A DNA stretch of 21,116 nucleotides from CAXXOK01 sp035353235 (GCA_035353235.1 DAOPZG010000034.1:1-21116), one strand, 5' to 3'. Positions 1-8,347 are shown, numbered from the stretch's first letter. A program made the numbers and translations. The notes: generated by a model not told the origin, from the sequence alone.

Positions 1-1266
1 AAGCAACGCAATATCAACCCGATTCCCGTGGAGAAAGGCGAAGGCATCTACTTCTGGGACACGGACGGCAGGCGTTATACCGATATGTCCTCCCAGCTGG
101 TGAACATGAACCTGGGCTTTGGCAACAAGGCCATCGGAGATGCGATTAAGGCGCAGGTGGATCAGTACTGCTTCGTGTCGCCGTCCTTCGGGGTGGAGTC
201 CCGCGCGAAACTGGCGAAAAAGGTCATCAGCCTGATGCCGGACAACATGGGAAAGGTTTTCTTTACCAACGCAGGCGCGGACGCCAACGAGAACGCTGTG
301 AAAATGGCGCGTATGGTTACGGGACGCAATAAGGTGTTCAGCCGCTACCGCAGCTACCACGGTTCCTCTTTCGGGGCGGGCAACCTGACCGGCGAACCCC
401 GCCGTTACCCGCTGGAACCGGGAATTCCCGGGTTTGTCAAATTCTTTGACCCTTATATTTACCGAGAAGCCATCCGCTTTGAAAGCGAAGAAGCGGCTAC
501 CCAATACTATCTTGCCAAGCTGGACGAGCAACTCCAGTACGAAAACCCCGCATCGGTAGCCGCCATCGTGATGGAAACCATCACCGGTTCCAACGGCGTG
601 ATTATTCCGCCCGTGGGTTATCTGCCCGGCGTGCGCGCCCTGTGCGATAAATACGGCATCCTGATGATCTGCGACGAGGTGATGACCGGCTGGTGCCGCA
701 CCGGTACGATGTTTGCGTTTGAACATTTCGGCGTAAAGCCGGATATTGTGAGTTTTGCCAAAGGCATCACCTGCGGATACGTGCCGCTGGGCGGGGTGGT
801 GGTCAGCAAGACCATCGCGGGGTATTTCGACGATCATCTCCTCTCCTGCGGGCTTACGTACAGCGGCCATCCGCTGGCCTGTGCGGCGGGCGTGGCCTGC
901 GTGAACTACTACGAGGAAAACCACATCGCCGAGCACGTGACCCGGGTGGGCGAGGTGTTGAAAGCCAGCCTGGAAGCGATGAAGGAAGCCCATCCCTGCG
1001 TGGGCGATGTGCGGTCCATCGGCCTGTTTGCAGCGGTGGAGCTTGTAAAAGACAAGGCGACCCGCGAGGCGCTGGTACCCTACGGCAGAGATCCGGAGGG
1101 CATCATGGGCGGCATCACCAAAAAGCTGGCCGCCAAAGGATTTATGACCTATACGCATGAAAACTGCATCCTCGTCGCTCCGCCGCTGATCATCACGGAA
1201 GAGCAACTGGCGGAGGAACTGGCAAAGCTGGACGAGGTGCTGACCGAGATCGACGCGACCCTGTAA
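1..1266 (+). CDS. Class III (PLP) aminotransferase, probable beta-alanine/omega-amino acid transaminase, 5' partial
   Basis: The reading frame is open to the first base of the window, so the true start lies upstream; the GTG at 28 is internal. About 421 codons are visible against roughly 440-450 for the family, so only a short N-terminal piece is missing. Seen: the N-terminal motif NPIPVEKGEGIYFWDTDG, the PLP-ring Asp in ICDEV (codon 673-675) and the Schiff-base Lys in FAKG (codon 760-762), followed by a GGVVVS segment. The fold transfers an amino group from an omega-amino acid to a keto acid. Context argues for beta-alanine as donor, giving malonate semialdehyde: the alcohol dehydrogenase follows after 12 bp and the enzymes that make beta-alanine from uracil lie downstream in the same operon. 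Family assignment is firm; the substrate is inferred. Taurine, GABA or another omega-amino acid remain possible. Confidence 0.9.
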   Translation, partial: KQRNINPIPVEKGEGIYFWDTDGRRYTDMSSQLVNMNLGFGNKAIGDAIKAQVDQYCFVSPSFGVESRAKLAKKVISLMPDNMGKVFFTNAGADANENAVKMARMVTGRNKVFSRYRSYHGSSFGAGNLTGEPRRYPLEPGIPGFVKFFDPYIYREAIRFESEEAATQYYLAKLDEQLQYENPASVAAIVMETITGSNGVIIPPVGYLPGVRALCDKYGILMICDEVMTGWCRTGTMFAFEHFGVKPDIVSFAKGITCGYVPLGGVVVSKTIAGYFDDHLLSCGLTYSGHPLACAAGVACVNYYEENHIAEHVTRVGEVLKASLEAMKEAHPCVGDVRSIGLFAAVELVKDKATREALVPYGRDPEGIMGGITKKLAAKGFMTYTHENCILVAPPLIITEEQLAEELAKLDEVLTEIDATL

Positions 1267-1278
1267 CGGAGGGAAACG

Positions 1279-2430
1279 ATGCCTTACATGTTTTTAACCC
1301 CGGCCCGCACAGTGCTGGGCGAGGGCGCGCTGGAAACGGCGGAGAAGGACCTGCTGGCGCTGGGCCGCAAGCCGCTGATCGTGACCGGCAACGTTGTGAG
1401 AAAAGGCGAAGCTTACCGGAAGCTTACGGAGCTGCTGGCGCGCAGCGGCGCTGCCTTCACCGTGTTTTCGGACATCCCCGGCGAGCCGGATGATTTGATG
1501 GTGGATGCGGGCGCGGAAGCGTACCATGCCGACGGATGCGACTGCATCATCGGAATCGGTGGGGGCAGTCCGCTGGACAGCGCCAAGGCCATCGGCGTGC
1601 GGATGGCACTGCCGGGCGGGGTGTGCACCCACGCGGGCAAAGAAATTACAGCCGAACTGCCGCCTATGGCGCTGATCCCCACCACGGCGGGCACCGGGTC
1701 CGAAGCCACGAAATTTACGGTGATTACCGACCATGCCTGCGGCGCGAAGCTGCTGCTAAAGGGCGACACGCTGCTGCCCCGGCTGGCGATTGTGGATTAC
1801 ACCTTCACCCTGTCCGCGCCGCCGTCGCTGACCGCGGCTACCGGTATGGATGCGCTGACCCACGCGGTGGAAGCCTACACCTCCCGTAAGGCGACGCCGC
1901 TTACCGATCCCTACGCTGTGGACGCGGTAAAGCGGATTCTGGAATTTCTGCCCGCAGCCTATCGGGACGGAAACGACCGTAAAGCGCGGGAAGCGATGGC
2001 CATTGCCGCTTATGAAGCGGGCATATGTATCAGCAACGCGTCCGTTACCCTCGTGCACGGCATGAGCCGCCCCTTCGGCGCGAAGTTCCATGTGCCGCAC
2101 GGCCTGTCCAACGCGATGCTGCTGGCCCCCTGCCTTACCTTCGCGGCCGGGGGCGCGCCGGAACGTTTCGCAAAGCTTTCGCGGGCCGTGGGGCTGGCGG
2201 ATAACACGAGCAGCTATACCCACGCTGCGAACGCCCTGCTGGAAAAGCTGGCCGAGATCACCCGAACGCTGGATATTCCCACGCTGGCCGCCTACGGTGT
2301 ACCGCAGGCAGCGTTCCGGGAGGCTATCCCACAAATGGCACTTGAAGCCCTGCAAAGCGGCAGCCCCGGCAACACCCTGCGCGAAGTGACCGAACACGAT
2401 ATGGTCGCCCTGTACCAGAGCCTGTATTAA
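1279..2430 (+). CDS. Iron-containing (group III) alcohol dehydrogenase, probable malonate semialdehyde reductase
   Basis: A 383-aa protein of normal length for the Fe-ADH family. The NAD(P)-binding GGGSPLD is at residues 94-100 and TTAGTGSE at 135-142. The four metal ligands of the family can be placed at D191, H195 (DALTH), H260 (LVHG) and H274 (VPHG), so the enzyme looks intact. The ATG at 1279 follows a GGAGGG site in the 12-bp gap after the aminotransferase, which points to co-translation. In this setting the likely reaction is reduction of malonate semialdehyde to 3-hydroxypropionate, which would remove a reactive aldehyde and regenerate oxidised nicotinamide. I recall a published bacterial extension of the reductive pyrimidine pathway using this aminotransferase plus reductase logic (the Pyd pathway), but substrate identity here is inference. 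Other short aldehydes or phosphonate-type aldehydes are alternatives. Confidence 0.88.
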   Translation: MPYMFLTPARTVLGEGALETAEKDLLALGRKPLIVTGNVVRKGEAYRKLTELLARSGAAFTVFSDIPGEPDDLMVDAGAEAYHADGCDCIIGIGGGSPLDSAKAIGVRMALPGGVCTHAGKEITAELPPMALIPTTAGTGSEATKFTVITDHACGAKLLLKGDTLLPRLAIVDYTFTLSAPPSLTAATGMDALTHAVEAYTSRKATPLTDPYAVDAVKRILEFLPAAYRDGNDRKAREAMAIAAYEAGICISNASVTLVHGMSRPFGAKFHVPHGLSNAMLLAPCLTFAAGGAPERFAKLSRAVGLADNTSSYTHAANALLEKLAEITRTLDIPTLAAYGVPQAAFREAIPQMALEALQSGSPGNTLREVTEHDMVALYQSLY

Positions 2431-2504
2431 CCGAAGCGAAACCCTTCTTAACCTCTCTTTTTCTCCCAATCTTCGCGAATTCAGATAAAACCGCATCCGC
2501 ATTA

Positions 2505-2541
2505 CAAAGGCGTAAGGCGTGAGGAACACCTTGCGCCTTTG
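2505..2541 (+). other. Intergenic RNA hairpin between the dehydrogenase and transporter genes
   Basis: An imperfect inverted repeat begins CAAAGGCG (2505) and ends CGCCTTTG (2541), with a stem of about 15-17 bp including a wobble and a mismatch. No T-run follows, so it does not look like a classic intrinsic terminator. It may be an mRNA stability element or processing site that separates enzyme from transporter expression. The rest of the 146-bp gap (2431-2576) shows no convincing promoter. Confidence 0.5.
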
Positions 2542-2576
2542 CGTATTCCCATAACAGTAGAATCGGAGGGAACCGA

Positions 2577-3389
2577 ATGCAACAAGCCAGGAAGCTGCCC
2601 GAAGCCTTCACAGGGGCGAGTGACGGCGTGGAGATCCGCATTCAGGAACTATCGGTACGTTTTCCGGACAAATCCGGTACCGCGGTGGACGCTTTAACCC
2701 ATGTGAATCTGGAGATTCGTCAGGGGGAGTTTTTATCGCTGGTCGGGCCTTCCGGCTGCGGGAAAACGACGCTGCTCAGAGCGATCGCCGATTTGCAGCA
2801 GCCTACCGAGGGCAGTATTACCGTGCGCGGGCAAACGCCGAGGGAGATCCGGCTACAGAAAAAATTCGGCATCGTGTTCCAAAACCCGGTGCTGTACGAC
2901 TGGCGCACCGCGCGGCGCAATGTGTGCATGCCCATGGAACTGATGGGTATCCCCAAAAAGCAGCGTACCGAAACGGTCAGTGAAATGCTGGATATGGTGA
3001 ACCTGCTGGGCGCGGGGTATAAATATCCACATCAGATGTCCGGCGGGATGCAACAGCGCGTGGGTATTGCGCGGGCACTGGCGATCAAGCCCGAAATCCT
3101 GCTGATGGACGAACCGTTTTCCGCTCTGGACGAGTTTACCAAGGAAAAGCTCAACGAGGAGCTGCTTTCCATCTGGAGCCGGGCGAAGAAAACGATCGTA
3201 TTTGTTACCCATAACATCTCGGAATCGGTGTTCCTCTCCGACCGCGTCGTGGTGCTTTCTCCGCATCCGGGCCGTATTTCCGCAGTGGTGGATATCCCCC
3301 TTCCCCGGCCCCGCCATCTGGCGATTAAGGACACGCCGGAGTTTGGCGCGCTGGTAGCCAAGGTGCGCAACAGTTTCGAGGGGGTGTAA
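2577..3389 (+). CDS. ABC importer ATPase (SsuB/TauB/ThiZ type)
   Basis: A 270-aa cytoplasmic ATPase that would power import through the adjacent permease. Seen in order: Walker A GPSGCGKTT (residues 57-65), Q-loop in VFQNPVLYDWRT, signature MSGGMQQR, Walker B ILLMDEP with the D-loop SALD, and the H-loop VTHN. The short Q-loop-to-signature region and the RTARRNVCMP segment are typical of the nitrate/sulfonate/taurine/pyrimidine-precursor importers. About 18 residues precede the conserved domain. The ATG at 2577 is preceded by GGAGGG at 2565-2570. The permease starts 4 bp downstream. Because the operon encodes pyrimidine-degrading enzymes, the substrate is most likely a pyrimidine base or related compound; that part is inference. 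Confidence 0.93.
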   Translation: MQQARKLPEAFTGASDGVEIRIQELSVRFPDKSGTAVDALTHVNLEIRQGEFLSLVGPSGCGKTTLLRAIADLQQPTEGSITVRGQTPREIRLQKKFGIVFQNPVLYDWRTARRNVCMPMELMGIPKKQRTETVSEMLDMVNLLGAGYKYPHQMSGGMQQRVGIARALAIKPEILLMDEPFSALDEFTKEKLNEELLSIWSRAKKTIVFVTHNISESVFLSDRVVVLSPHPGRISAVVDIPLPRPRHLAIKDTPEFGALVAKVRNSFEGV

Positions 3390-3393
3390 CCCG

Positions 3394-4242
3394 TTGAACC
3401 GACTGAACTGGAGAAAATTCTTCTCGTCGCCGAAATGGGTGACGGTCGTGTGGGTGCTGGGGCTGATCGTGGTGTGGGAAATCGGCGCGACCATTGTGGC
3501 AGGCGTTAAGCGCACGCCGGAAAACGTGCTTCCGCACCTGTACCAGATCATCGGCTCCGTGTTCAGCACCCAAAAGGTGAACGGCACGCAGACCGCCACG
3601 CAGATTGTGCTGTCCAACGCGTGGGTTACGCTGGAACGCGCGGGCATCGGTTTTGTACTGGGCGCAGCGGTGGGTTTTTTACTGGCGCTGCTGATGAGCC
3701 GCTTTACCGCGGTGGAGAAGATGGTTTTCCCGTACCTGATGATGATCCAGATGATCCCGATTCTCGGTATGGCCCCGATCGTGCTGGCGATTACCAAGGA
3801 TATCGATAAAAGCCGTATTGTGATCGCCGCCATCCTTACGTTTTACCCGGTGGCAACCAATACGCTTTCCGGCTTTAAAGCAGTGGAAAGGGAGAAGCGG
3901 GAACTGATGTATTCGCTGGCGGCGAGCCGCTGGGATATCTACCGCAAGCTGCTGATCCCCTACTGCATCCCCTATCTGTTTACGGGGCTTAAAATCGCGG
4001 CCCCGATGGCGATTACCGCCTCCATTCTGGTGGATACGCTGCAGGGCGGAGGCGGCCTGGGCTGCATGATGAGCCAGAGCCTGAAACACGCCATGACGAT
4101 CTACGTGTTCTGGCAAATCGTGTTCCTGAGCGCAATCATCGGCATCCTCAGCTACCAGTTGATGGTGTGGCTGGAAAAGCTTCTTTCGCCTTACCCCAAA
4201 GAACTGCGGGGAAATCAGGGTAAAAAGGAGTTGACCGCATGA
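3394..4242 (+). CDS. ABC importer permease (SsuC/ThiX type)
   Basis: A 282-aa integral membrane protein with about six hydrophobic segments (for example VVWVLGLIVVWEIGA near the N-terminus and VFWQIVFLSAIIGILSYQ near the C-terminus). The cytoplasmic coupling (EAA) loop is visible around LAASRWDIYRKLLIPYCIPY, so it should dock on the ATPase. The start is a TTG at 3394, supported by a G-rich ribosome site about 8 bases upstream and by the absence of an in-frame ATG before the first membrane segment. The stop overlaps the ATG of the next gene by 4 bases (ATGA), so translation is probably coupled. This permease appears intact, unlike the next gene. Confidence 0.9.
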   Translation: MNRLNWRKFFSSPKWVTVVWVLGLIVVWEIGATIVAGVKRTPENVLPHLYQIIGSVFSTQKVNGTQTATQIVLSNAWVTLERAGIGFVLGAAVGFLLALLMSRFTAVEKMVFPYLMMIQMIPILGMAPIVLAITKDIDKSRIVIAAILTFYPVATNTLSGFKAVEREKRELMYSLAASRWDIYRKLLIPYCIPYLFTGLKIAAPMAITASILVDTLQGGGGLGCMMSQSLKHAMTIYVFWQIVFLSAIIGILSYQLMVWLEKLLSPYPKELRGNQGKKELTA

Positions 4243-5354
4243 AGACAGCCAAAATCCTGTGGGAGAGAATTTCCAGCTTTGTATATCCCGTAGCGTTTGG
4301 CGCGCTGATGCTGATCCTGTGGGAAACCGGCATACTCCATCAAATCCTGGGGGCGGACACCTTTACCTTGCCGATGCCGGGGCGGATCGCGACCATTATC
4401 GAGGAGAATTTTCCCGCGATCATGACAAACGTATGGGCCACCCTTATCGTGGCGCTGGGCGGCTTGACGCTGGGGTCGCTGCTGGGGTATCTGCTGGGCA
4501 TGGCGGCGGCGATTTTTACAAAATGGGGCAAGGGGGGCCTTACACTGGCCTCGGCGTTTAACGCTATCCCCATCATTGCCATCGCTCCGATCCTGAACAA
4601 CCTGACCAAGGATGTAAGCCCGGATGCGAACATTCGCAGTATGGTGGCGAAAATTCTGGTCGTCACCATCTTCACCACCGACGCGTTTGCCAAAGCCAAC
4701 CCGAACACCGTGAAGGCGTTCGTGGCCGCTTCCGTGAAAGGCTGGGCTTATGCCTGCGCCAACCCCGAGGAGGCCGCGCAGATCGTGTACAAGTACGGTT
4801 CCTCCGTTTCCAGCGATCATCAGCTGTATATGGCGGGCGAGGTGAAAAAGCTGGTGGAAACCGACACCAAAGGCAGCCCCGTGACCGCCTACGGTAAGAT
4901 TGACGACGCGGCTATGCAGCAGACGCTGGATCTGGCCAAGACTTATATCAAACTGACCGACTCGGTTGCCGCGGATAAACTGCAGACGTTGACGCTGGAC
5001 GATATCCGTGATTCCAGCTACTTCGACGCCGCGACCGCCGAAGGCGCGGTGCTGGATGCGCCGGAGAAAACGGATGTGTCCATCCAGCTCAAATGGCTGC
5101 CGCAGGCGCAGTTTATGGGCTACTACGTGGCGCTGGACAAGGGTTATTACACCGACGCGGGTTTGAACGTGACCATCGTGCCCGGCGGCGGAGACATCAG
5201 CGAAACGACCGCCGTGTACACCGGACAGGTAGACTTCGGCGTGACCTGGGTTTCCAACCTGATCGCGGCCAACGCCGGCGGCATGGGGCTGATGGAAGTC
5301 GCGCAGATCTTCCAGCGTTCCGGCCTGGTGCTGGTGTACAAAATCAGCGACTGA
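4239..5354 (+). CDS. Chimeric ORF: truncated ABC permease fused to scrambled NMT1/THI5-like binding-protein pieces
   Basis: A 371-codon frame with three unlike parts. Residues 1 to about 143 are the N-terminal half of a second SsuC/ThiX-type permease (FTLPMPGR, several membrane segments, GGLTLASAFNAIPIIAIAPIL), which stops before the coupling (EAA) loop. From about 144 (FTTDAFAKANPNTVKAFV) to about 270 it reads as the C-terminal part of a substrate-binding protein. From about 276 (EKTDVSIQLKWLPQAQFMGYY) to 371 it reads as the N-terminal lobe of such a protein, with no signal peptide or lipobox, ending at the point where the usual KISD...LKGK hinge region would follow. Both joins keep frame. 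The order is therefore permuted and the middle of the binding protein is missing. As written it can hardly form a working transporter half. It could be a real deletion/tandem-duplication remnant or a collapsed assembly. The identity of the parts is fairly clear; the cause is not. Confidence 0.75.
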   Translation: MKTAKILWERISSFVYPVAFGALMLILWETGILHQILGADTFTLPMPGRIATIIEENFPAIMTNVWATLIVALGGLTLGSLLGYLLGMAAAIFTKWGKGGLTLASAFNAIPIIAIAPILNNLTKDVSPDANIRSMVAKILVVTIFTTDAFAKANPNTVKAFVAASVKGWAYACANPEEAAQIVYKYGSSVSSDHQLYMAGEVKKLVETDTKGSPVTAYGKIDDAAMQQTLDLAKTYIKLTDSVAADKLQTLTLDDIRDSSYFDAATAEGAVLDAPEKTDVSIQLKWLPQAQFMGYYVALDKGYYTDAGLNVTIVPGGGDISETTAVYTGQVDFGVTWVSNLIAANAGGMGLMEVAQIFQRSGLVLVYKISD

Positions 5355-5378
5355 CAGACGCGTAACAACAACCTGAGC

Positions 5379-5412
5379 ACCCGCGGGACGCCGGAATGCG
5401 CGTCCCGCGGGT
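5379..5412 (+). other. Strong intergenic hairpin upstream of the dihydropyrimidinase gene
   Basis: A perfect 13-bp stem (ACCCGCGGGACGC paired with GCGTCCCGCGGGT) with an 8-base loop lies 25 bp after the chimeric ORF. There is no T-tract; the hairpin is followed by CACCCCGTTAAAGGAGG, which holds the next ribosome site. It could stabilise mRNA, block ribosomes or RNase, or be a factor-dependent attenuator. The ribosome site itself sits in a small palindrome, AGGAGGGCTCCT. Confidence 0.65.
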
Positions 5413-5437
5413 CACCCCGTTAAAGGAGGGCTCCTGA

Positions 5438-6805
5438 ATGGATTTGTTAATCAAAAACGGTACGATCGTAACGGAAACCGAAATGTTCCGGGGCGATATC
5501 GCGGTACAGGATGGGAAAATCGCGATGATCGGCACGGCGCTGGACGTGACTGCGGCAACGGTGGTGGACGCGAAAGGGAAGTATGTGCTGCCCGGCGCGA
5601 TTGACGCGCACACCCATCTGGCGATGCCCTTCGGCGGCACCGTATCCGCGGACGGCTACCTGGCGGGCACCCGCGCGGCGGCCTGCGGCGGTGTCACCAC
5701 GGTTTTTGACTATCCGATGCAGAAAAAAGGCATGGGTATTTTGGAGATTGTGGAAAAACGCCGCGCCATGTGCGATCCCGAAGCGTGCGTGGACTACGCA
5801 TTTCACTGTATCGTAACCGACCTGAACGGCGGAAGCCTGCTGGACGAGTTTCAGGCGGCGGCGGATTATGGCATCACCAGCTTCAAGTGTTTCTTCGTGT
5901 ATAAAAAAGAGGGCATGATGGTGGATGATGCCACGTTTATCAAAGTGCTTCTCAAAGCCCGCGAGGTGGGCGCGATCACCAACCTGCACGCGGAAAACCC
6001 CGACGTGATCGATATGAATATCGAGCAGTTCCGCAGGGAGGGCAAAACCTCCGCATGGTACCACTATCTGTCCCGTCCGGAATGGGTGGAGGCGGAGGCG
6101 GACAAGCGGGCCGTGCACTGGGCCAAGTCGGTCAACGCGCCGCTGTACATCGTGCACATGGCGGACAAGGAAGGGCTGGAGGCGGCAGTGGAGGCCAAGC
6201 GCGGCGGCGCGCCGATCTACATCGAAACCTGCCCGCAGTATCTGGAGTTTACCTGCGACGTGTACAAACGTCCGGATGGGCGTAACTTCGTATGTTCCCC
6301 GCCCATGAAGGGGGAAGAAAGCCGCGAGGCACTCTGGAAAGCGGTTGCAGATGGGAGCATCGACACCGTCGCCACCGACCACTGCCCCTTCCAGAGCTAC
6401 GAGAAGGATTGGGGCAAGGACGACTTTACCAAAATCCCCAACGGTTGCGCGGGGGTCGAGAACCTGTATCCCTACATGCTTTCCGCCGCCAACGAAGGCA
6501 AAATCACGTTCCCGCGCGCGGTGCAGATGTGTGCCGCTAACCCGGCGAAAATCTTCGGATGCGCAAGCAAAGGTTCCCTCACGGTCGGCAAGGACGCGGA
6601 CATCGTGCTGTACGACCCTGAAAAGACCTTTACCATATCGGTGAAAAACATGCACTCGGATTACGACCATACCATCTGGGGGGGGAAAACCCTGAAGGGT
6701 TACCCTGTGCAGACCTATGTGCGCGGCAAACTGGTGTACAAAGACGGCGAATTCACAGGCACGCCGGGTTATGGCCAGTTTGTGAAGCGCGAACCCAGAA
6801 AATAA
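5438..6805 (+). CDS. hydA: Dihydropyrimidinase (D-hydantoinase family)
   Basis: A 455-aa cyclic amidohydrolase that opens the ring of 5,6-dihydrouracil or dihydrothymine to the N-carbamoyl beta-amino acid. Catalytic features can be placed: the HxH metal motif H58/H60 in DAHTHL, the carboxylated bridging Lys K150 in TSFKCFF, Tyr155, His184 in LHAEN, a later metal His in IVHMADKEG, and the catalytic Asp in VATDHCPF. Length is typical. The ATG at 5438 has AGGAGG about 8 bases upstream. The gene is followed after 18 bp by the dihydropyrimidine dehydrogenase, whose product is this enzyme's substrate, which favours dihydropyrimidinase over hydantoinase or allantoinase. The family is certain; the exact substrate is inferred from context. 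Confidence 0.93.
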   Translation: MDLLIKNGTIVTETEMFRGDIAVQDGKIAMIGTALDVTAATVVDAKGKYVLPGAIDAHTHLAMPFGGTVSADGYLAGTRAAACGGVTTVFDYPMQKKGMGILEIVEKRRAMCDPEACVDYAFHCIVTDLNGGSLLDEFQAAADYGITSFKCFFVYKKEGMMVDDATFIKVLLKAREVGAITNLHAENPDVIDMNIEQFRREGKTSAWYHYLSRPEWVEAEADKRAVHWAKSVNAPLYIVHMADKEGLEAAVEAKRGGAPIYIETCPQYLEFTCDVYKRPDGRNFVCSPPMKGEESREALWKAVADGSIDTVATDHCPFQSYEKDWGKDDFTKIPNGCAGVENLYPYMLSAANEGKITFPRAVQMCAANPAKIFGCASKGSLTVGKDADIVLYDPEKTFTISVKNMHSDYDHTIWGGKTLKGYPVQTYVRGKLVYKDGEFTGTPGYGQFVKREPRK

Positions 6806-6823
6806 CCCGGGGGAGGGAAAGGG

Positions 6824-8341
6824 ATGGATAATCGTTTTGATACCCTGATGCTCCGCGAAGAAGCAGGCGCCTGTTACCTGTGTGAAAACGCGCCCTGTTC
6901 GGCAGCTTGCCCCCGCGGGGTGGACGCGGCGCGCGCCATCCGCTCGGTTCGGCTGGATAACGAAGCGGGCGCCGCGCTGCACTTGCCGGATCCGCTGCCC
7001 TGCCTGACCTGCGAGGGGCGGTCCTGCCTGTCGGCCTGCTTGAAAGCGCGCGCCGGTCGGGGGGTGGCGGTAGACGCGGTGTTGCGCGCCGTAACGGCGG
7101 AGCGCCCCAAACCGTCGAAGGCTGACCTGTCGGTTACGTTCTGCGGGGTGCCCTGCGAGAATCCGTTTTTCCTTTCCTCCTCCATTGTCGCCAACGATTA
7201 CGATCAGATCGCCCGCGCGTTTGAACAGGGTTGGGCGGGTGCGGCAATCAAAACCATTGGGCTGTTTACGCCTCAGGAAGTGTCGCCGCGTTTTGATGTT
7301 CTTCGTAAGGAAGGGATGCCTTTCCTGGGGTTTAAAAACATTGAGCAGATTTCCGAACGCCCGGTGGAAGAAAACATGGCGACAATCCGTCGATTGAAAG
7401 CCCGGTTTCCCCATAAGGTGATCATCGCATCCATTATGGGCCGCAATGAGGCAGAATGGAAAGAGTTGGCCGAGCTGGTGACCGCGGCGGGCGCGGACAT
7501 CATCGAGTGTAACTTTTCCTGCCCGCACATGGCGGCAAACGGTCTGGGCGCGGACGTGGGCCAAAACCCGGAACTGGTGACCGCTTACACGTGCGCGACG
7601 CTGCGTGGCACCTGCCTGCCGGTGCTTGCCAAGATGACGCCGAATATCGGGCATATGGAAATCCCCGCCATCGCCGCGATGGAAGCGGGAGCGGCGGGCA
7701 TCGCCGCCATCAACACGATTAAGAGCGTGATGAACGTTAACCTTGCCACCTTCTCCTCCGGCCCGGATGTGGCAGGGAAAACCAGCGTAGGCGGCTACTC
7801 CGGCAAAGCGGTCAAACCGATTGCCCTGCGGTTTATCCAAACCATGAAGCAGACGCCGAAGCTGGCGAACGCGCCGATCAGCGGTATGGGCGGCATCGAA
7901 ACCTGGCGCGACGCGGCGGAGTTTATCGCCATGGGGTGCGCTACCGTGCAGGTGACCACCGCCGTGATGCAATACGGCTATCGCATCATCGACGACCTGA
8001 TCGACGGGATGCGCCTGTACCTGCGCAGCCAGGGCATGAGAAACATAAGTGAACTGATCGGCCGTGCGCTGCCGAATATCCTGTCAGCTGAGGAACTGGA
8101 CCGGGATACCGTCTGCTATCCGCGGTTCGACCGGGACCGCTGTGTGGGTTGCGGGCGCTGCCGCGTTGCCTGCGACGATGCGGGGCATCAGGCGCTGAAG
8201 CTGGATGGGAACCGCCTGCCGGTGCTGAACGCTCAGCGCTGCGTGGGCTGCCACCTTTGCCTTGTCGTATGTCCCACGGAAGCGATTGCGCAGGGGAAGC
8301 GCCTGAGCAGGCAGCGGGAAGCAAGAGCCGTGAACCTGTGA
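6824..8341 (+). CDS. preA: Dihydropyrimidine dehydrogenase, PreA-type catalytic subunit with PreT-like N-terminal Fe-S domain
   Basis: A 505-aa protein, about 95 residues longer than ordinary PreA (about 411). Residues 1 to about 95 resemble the Fe-S head of PreT/human DPD, with C17, C20, C25, C29 and C60, C63, C68, C72. From about residue 100 comes the FMN TIM-barrel of PreA (SVTFCGVPCENPF, KTIG, ECNFSCPHM, KMTPNIG, GYSGKAVKPIALRFIQ, GGIETWRDA). The C-terminus carries two ferredoxin clusters: C440/C443/C446/C450 and C473/C476/C479/C483. It should reduce uracil or thymine to the dihydro form. The FAD and NAD(P)H-binding module that normally links the PreT head to a nicotinamide donor is absent here and no preT follows, so the electron donor is open; ferredoxin is one possibility. 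Its neighbours supply the next steps. The 5' gap is 18 bp and holds a GGGAGGG site. Confidence 0.9.
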   Translation: MDNRFDTLMLREEAGACYLCENAPCSAACPRGVDAARAIRSVRLDNEAGAALHLPDPLPCLTCEGRSCLSACLKARAGRGVAVDAVLRAVTAERPKPSKADLSVTFCGVPCENPFFLSSSIVANDYDQIARAFEQGWAGAAIKTIGLFTPQEVSPRFDVLRKEGMPFLGFKNIEQISERPVEENMATIRRLKARFPHKVIIASIMGRNEAEWKELAELVTAAGADIIECNFSCPHMAANGLGADVGQNPELVTAYTCATLRGTCLPVLAKMTPNIGHMEIPAIAAMEAGAAGIAAINTIKSVMNVNLATFSSGPDVAGKTSVGGYSGKAVKPIALRFIQTMKQTPKLANAPISGMGGIETWRDAAEFIAMGCATVQVTTAVMQYGYRIIDDLIDGMRLYLRSQGMRNISELIGRALPNILSAEELDRDTVCYPRFDRDRCVGCGRCRVACDDAGHQALKLDGNRLPVLNAQRCVGCHLCLVVCPTEAIAQGKRLSRQREARAVNL

Positions 8342-8347
8342 CTGCCC

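Noticed and set aside
7520..7575. Missing catalytic Cys in the dehydrogenase: the loop reads GADVGQNPE where mammalian DPD has GLACGQDPE
   Set aside because: From memory, E. coli PreA also has a DVGQ version of this loop, so this is probably a subfamily trait and not a defect; an alignment would settle it.
5447..7972. An 841-codon open frame on the minus strand
   Set aside because: It lies wholly antisense to the dihydropyrimidinase and dehydrogenase genes, has His/Arg-rich low-information composition typical of GC-rich antisense frames, and shows no family motif.
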